A DNA stretch of 5,727 nt, taken from the NCBI GenBank assembly GCA_026993285.1, contig JALWTZ010000234.1, positions 1-5,727 on the forward strand. Reading direction: 5' to 3'. Source of the stretch: Lysobacterales bacterium. Its GTDB lineage: Bacteria > Pseudomonadota > Gammaproteobacteria > Xanthomonadales > S139-57. A model generated the notes under the pieces. It ran no database searches. It was not told the DNA's origin and saw nothing but the letters and a program-made list of their open reading frames with translations. The translations under genes and the position numbers were made by a program. Positions 5,579 through 5,727 of this stretch are shown one piece after another. Every line of letters begins with the position of its first letter. Position 1 is the first letter of the stretch.

Positions 5579-5727
5579 ATGAGTCAGCGGGAACTGGATC
5601 GAGCTGGTGCGCTCCCGTTATGCCGATTTCGGCCCCACCTTGGCTTGTGAGAAGTTGCTCGAGTTGCATCAGTACAAGCTCTCTGTGGAGACGCTACGTC
5701 AATGGATGATCGAAGCGGGTCTCTGGA
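5579..5727 (+). pseudogene. Transposase gene remnant with internal frameshifting deletion (3' end outside window)
   Basis: From ATG 5579 (AAGGAG nine bases upstream) the protein begins MSQRELDR, the conserved start of these transposases. The frame then reads unrelated residues and stops at TGA 5648-5650. From 5601, in a different frame (+1 relative to the start), 42 codons run open to the window end and read ELVRSRYADFGPTLACEKLL, then LSVETLRQWMIEAGLW. This is the family sequence that normally lies some 60-70 residues further on, just before the catalytic core. The DNA encoding the N-terminal helix-turn-helix segment is therefore missing, and the two parts are joined out of frame near 5600-5603. 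A full DDE domain may follow beyond the window, but no intact transposase can be made from the normal start. Confidence 0.8.

Larger units (their letters stand above)
5505..5727 (+). mobile_element. Left end of an ISNCY/IS1202-like insertion sequence, truncated by the window
   Basis: The region from about 5505 holds a terminal repeat-like stretch (AATTCTAAAATGTCCCC), a strong ribosome binding site (AAGGAG, 5564-5569) and the start of a transposase of the MSQRELDR...YADFGPTLA...VETLRQWM type, known from ISNCY/IS1202-like elements. The right end is beyond the window, so the exact tip and any target duplication cannot be fixed. A TAAAAT at 5526-5531 could be the transposase -10. The element is internally deleted, so it is probably not self-mobile. 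Confidence 0.75.

Noticed and set aside
5579..5727. Programmed frameshifting in the transposase
   Set aside because: Related transposases are single-frame proteins, no slippery heptamer is visible at the junction, and some 60-70 residues of the family sequence are missing. A deletion explains it better.
1..5727. CRISPR array, tRNA or rRNA genes
   Set aside because: No regularly spaced repeats, cloverleaf-like sequence or rRNA-like sequence was seen on either strand.

Overview
The window looks like chromosomal DNA of a GC-rich, aerobic, probably marine gammaproteobacterium. An Alcanivorax/Marinobacter-like host fits the reductase type, the secreted multidomain LRR protein and the IS type, but this is inference from family resemblance and no rRNA or core marker gene is present. 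Hand counts on 60-base lines give about 58% GC in the first gene, 70-73% in the second gene and the reductase, and only 25-35% in the stretch from about 2.14 to 4.04 kb.

Layout. (1) Positions 3-1181, plus strand: the 3' part of a large secreted protein with leucine-rich repeats, then an Ig-like domain, a Cys-paired beta-repeat and a cadherin/Ig-like domain with a Ca-binding DPDGD motif. It ends in a short motif, FSDRF. A 9-bp stem hairpin follows the stop. (2) 1258-2160, plus: an exported DUF4097-type beta-repeat protein. (3) 2139-4039, minus: a sharply bounded AT-rich two-gene insert. It encodes a class I SAM-dependent methyltransferase of the HFYSP/HFHDIF type (3131-4027) and, two bases downstream, a signal-peptide protein (2139-3128). 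The order and motifs of that second protein match a clan GH-A TIM-barrel glycoside hydrolase. (4) 4040-5413, minus: an orphan class I flavoprotein disulfide reductase resembling dihydrolipoamide dehydrogenase. (5) 5505-5727, plus: the left end of an ISNCY/IS1202-like insertion sequence. Its transposase has lost the N-terminal HTH region by an internal out-of-frame deletion.

How it fits together. The DUF4097 gene and the reductase converge on each other, and the AT-rich pair sits exactly between their 3' ends. This is a typical site where foreign DNA is tolerated without breaking genes. The two insert genes read in the same direction as the reductase, with only 12 bases between its stop and the annotated GTG start, so they may be read from the reductase promoter. 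The methyltransferase and the secreted hydrolase-like protein have a 2-base gap, and the ribosome binding site of the second lies inside the end of the first. They look like a transferred functional pair, perhaps for surface-glycan or small-molecule modification. The substrate cannot be read from the sequence. The most interesting item is the secreted GH-A-like protein, which would probably be listed as hypothetical by routine annotation.
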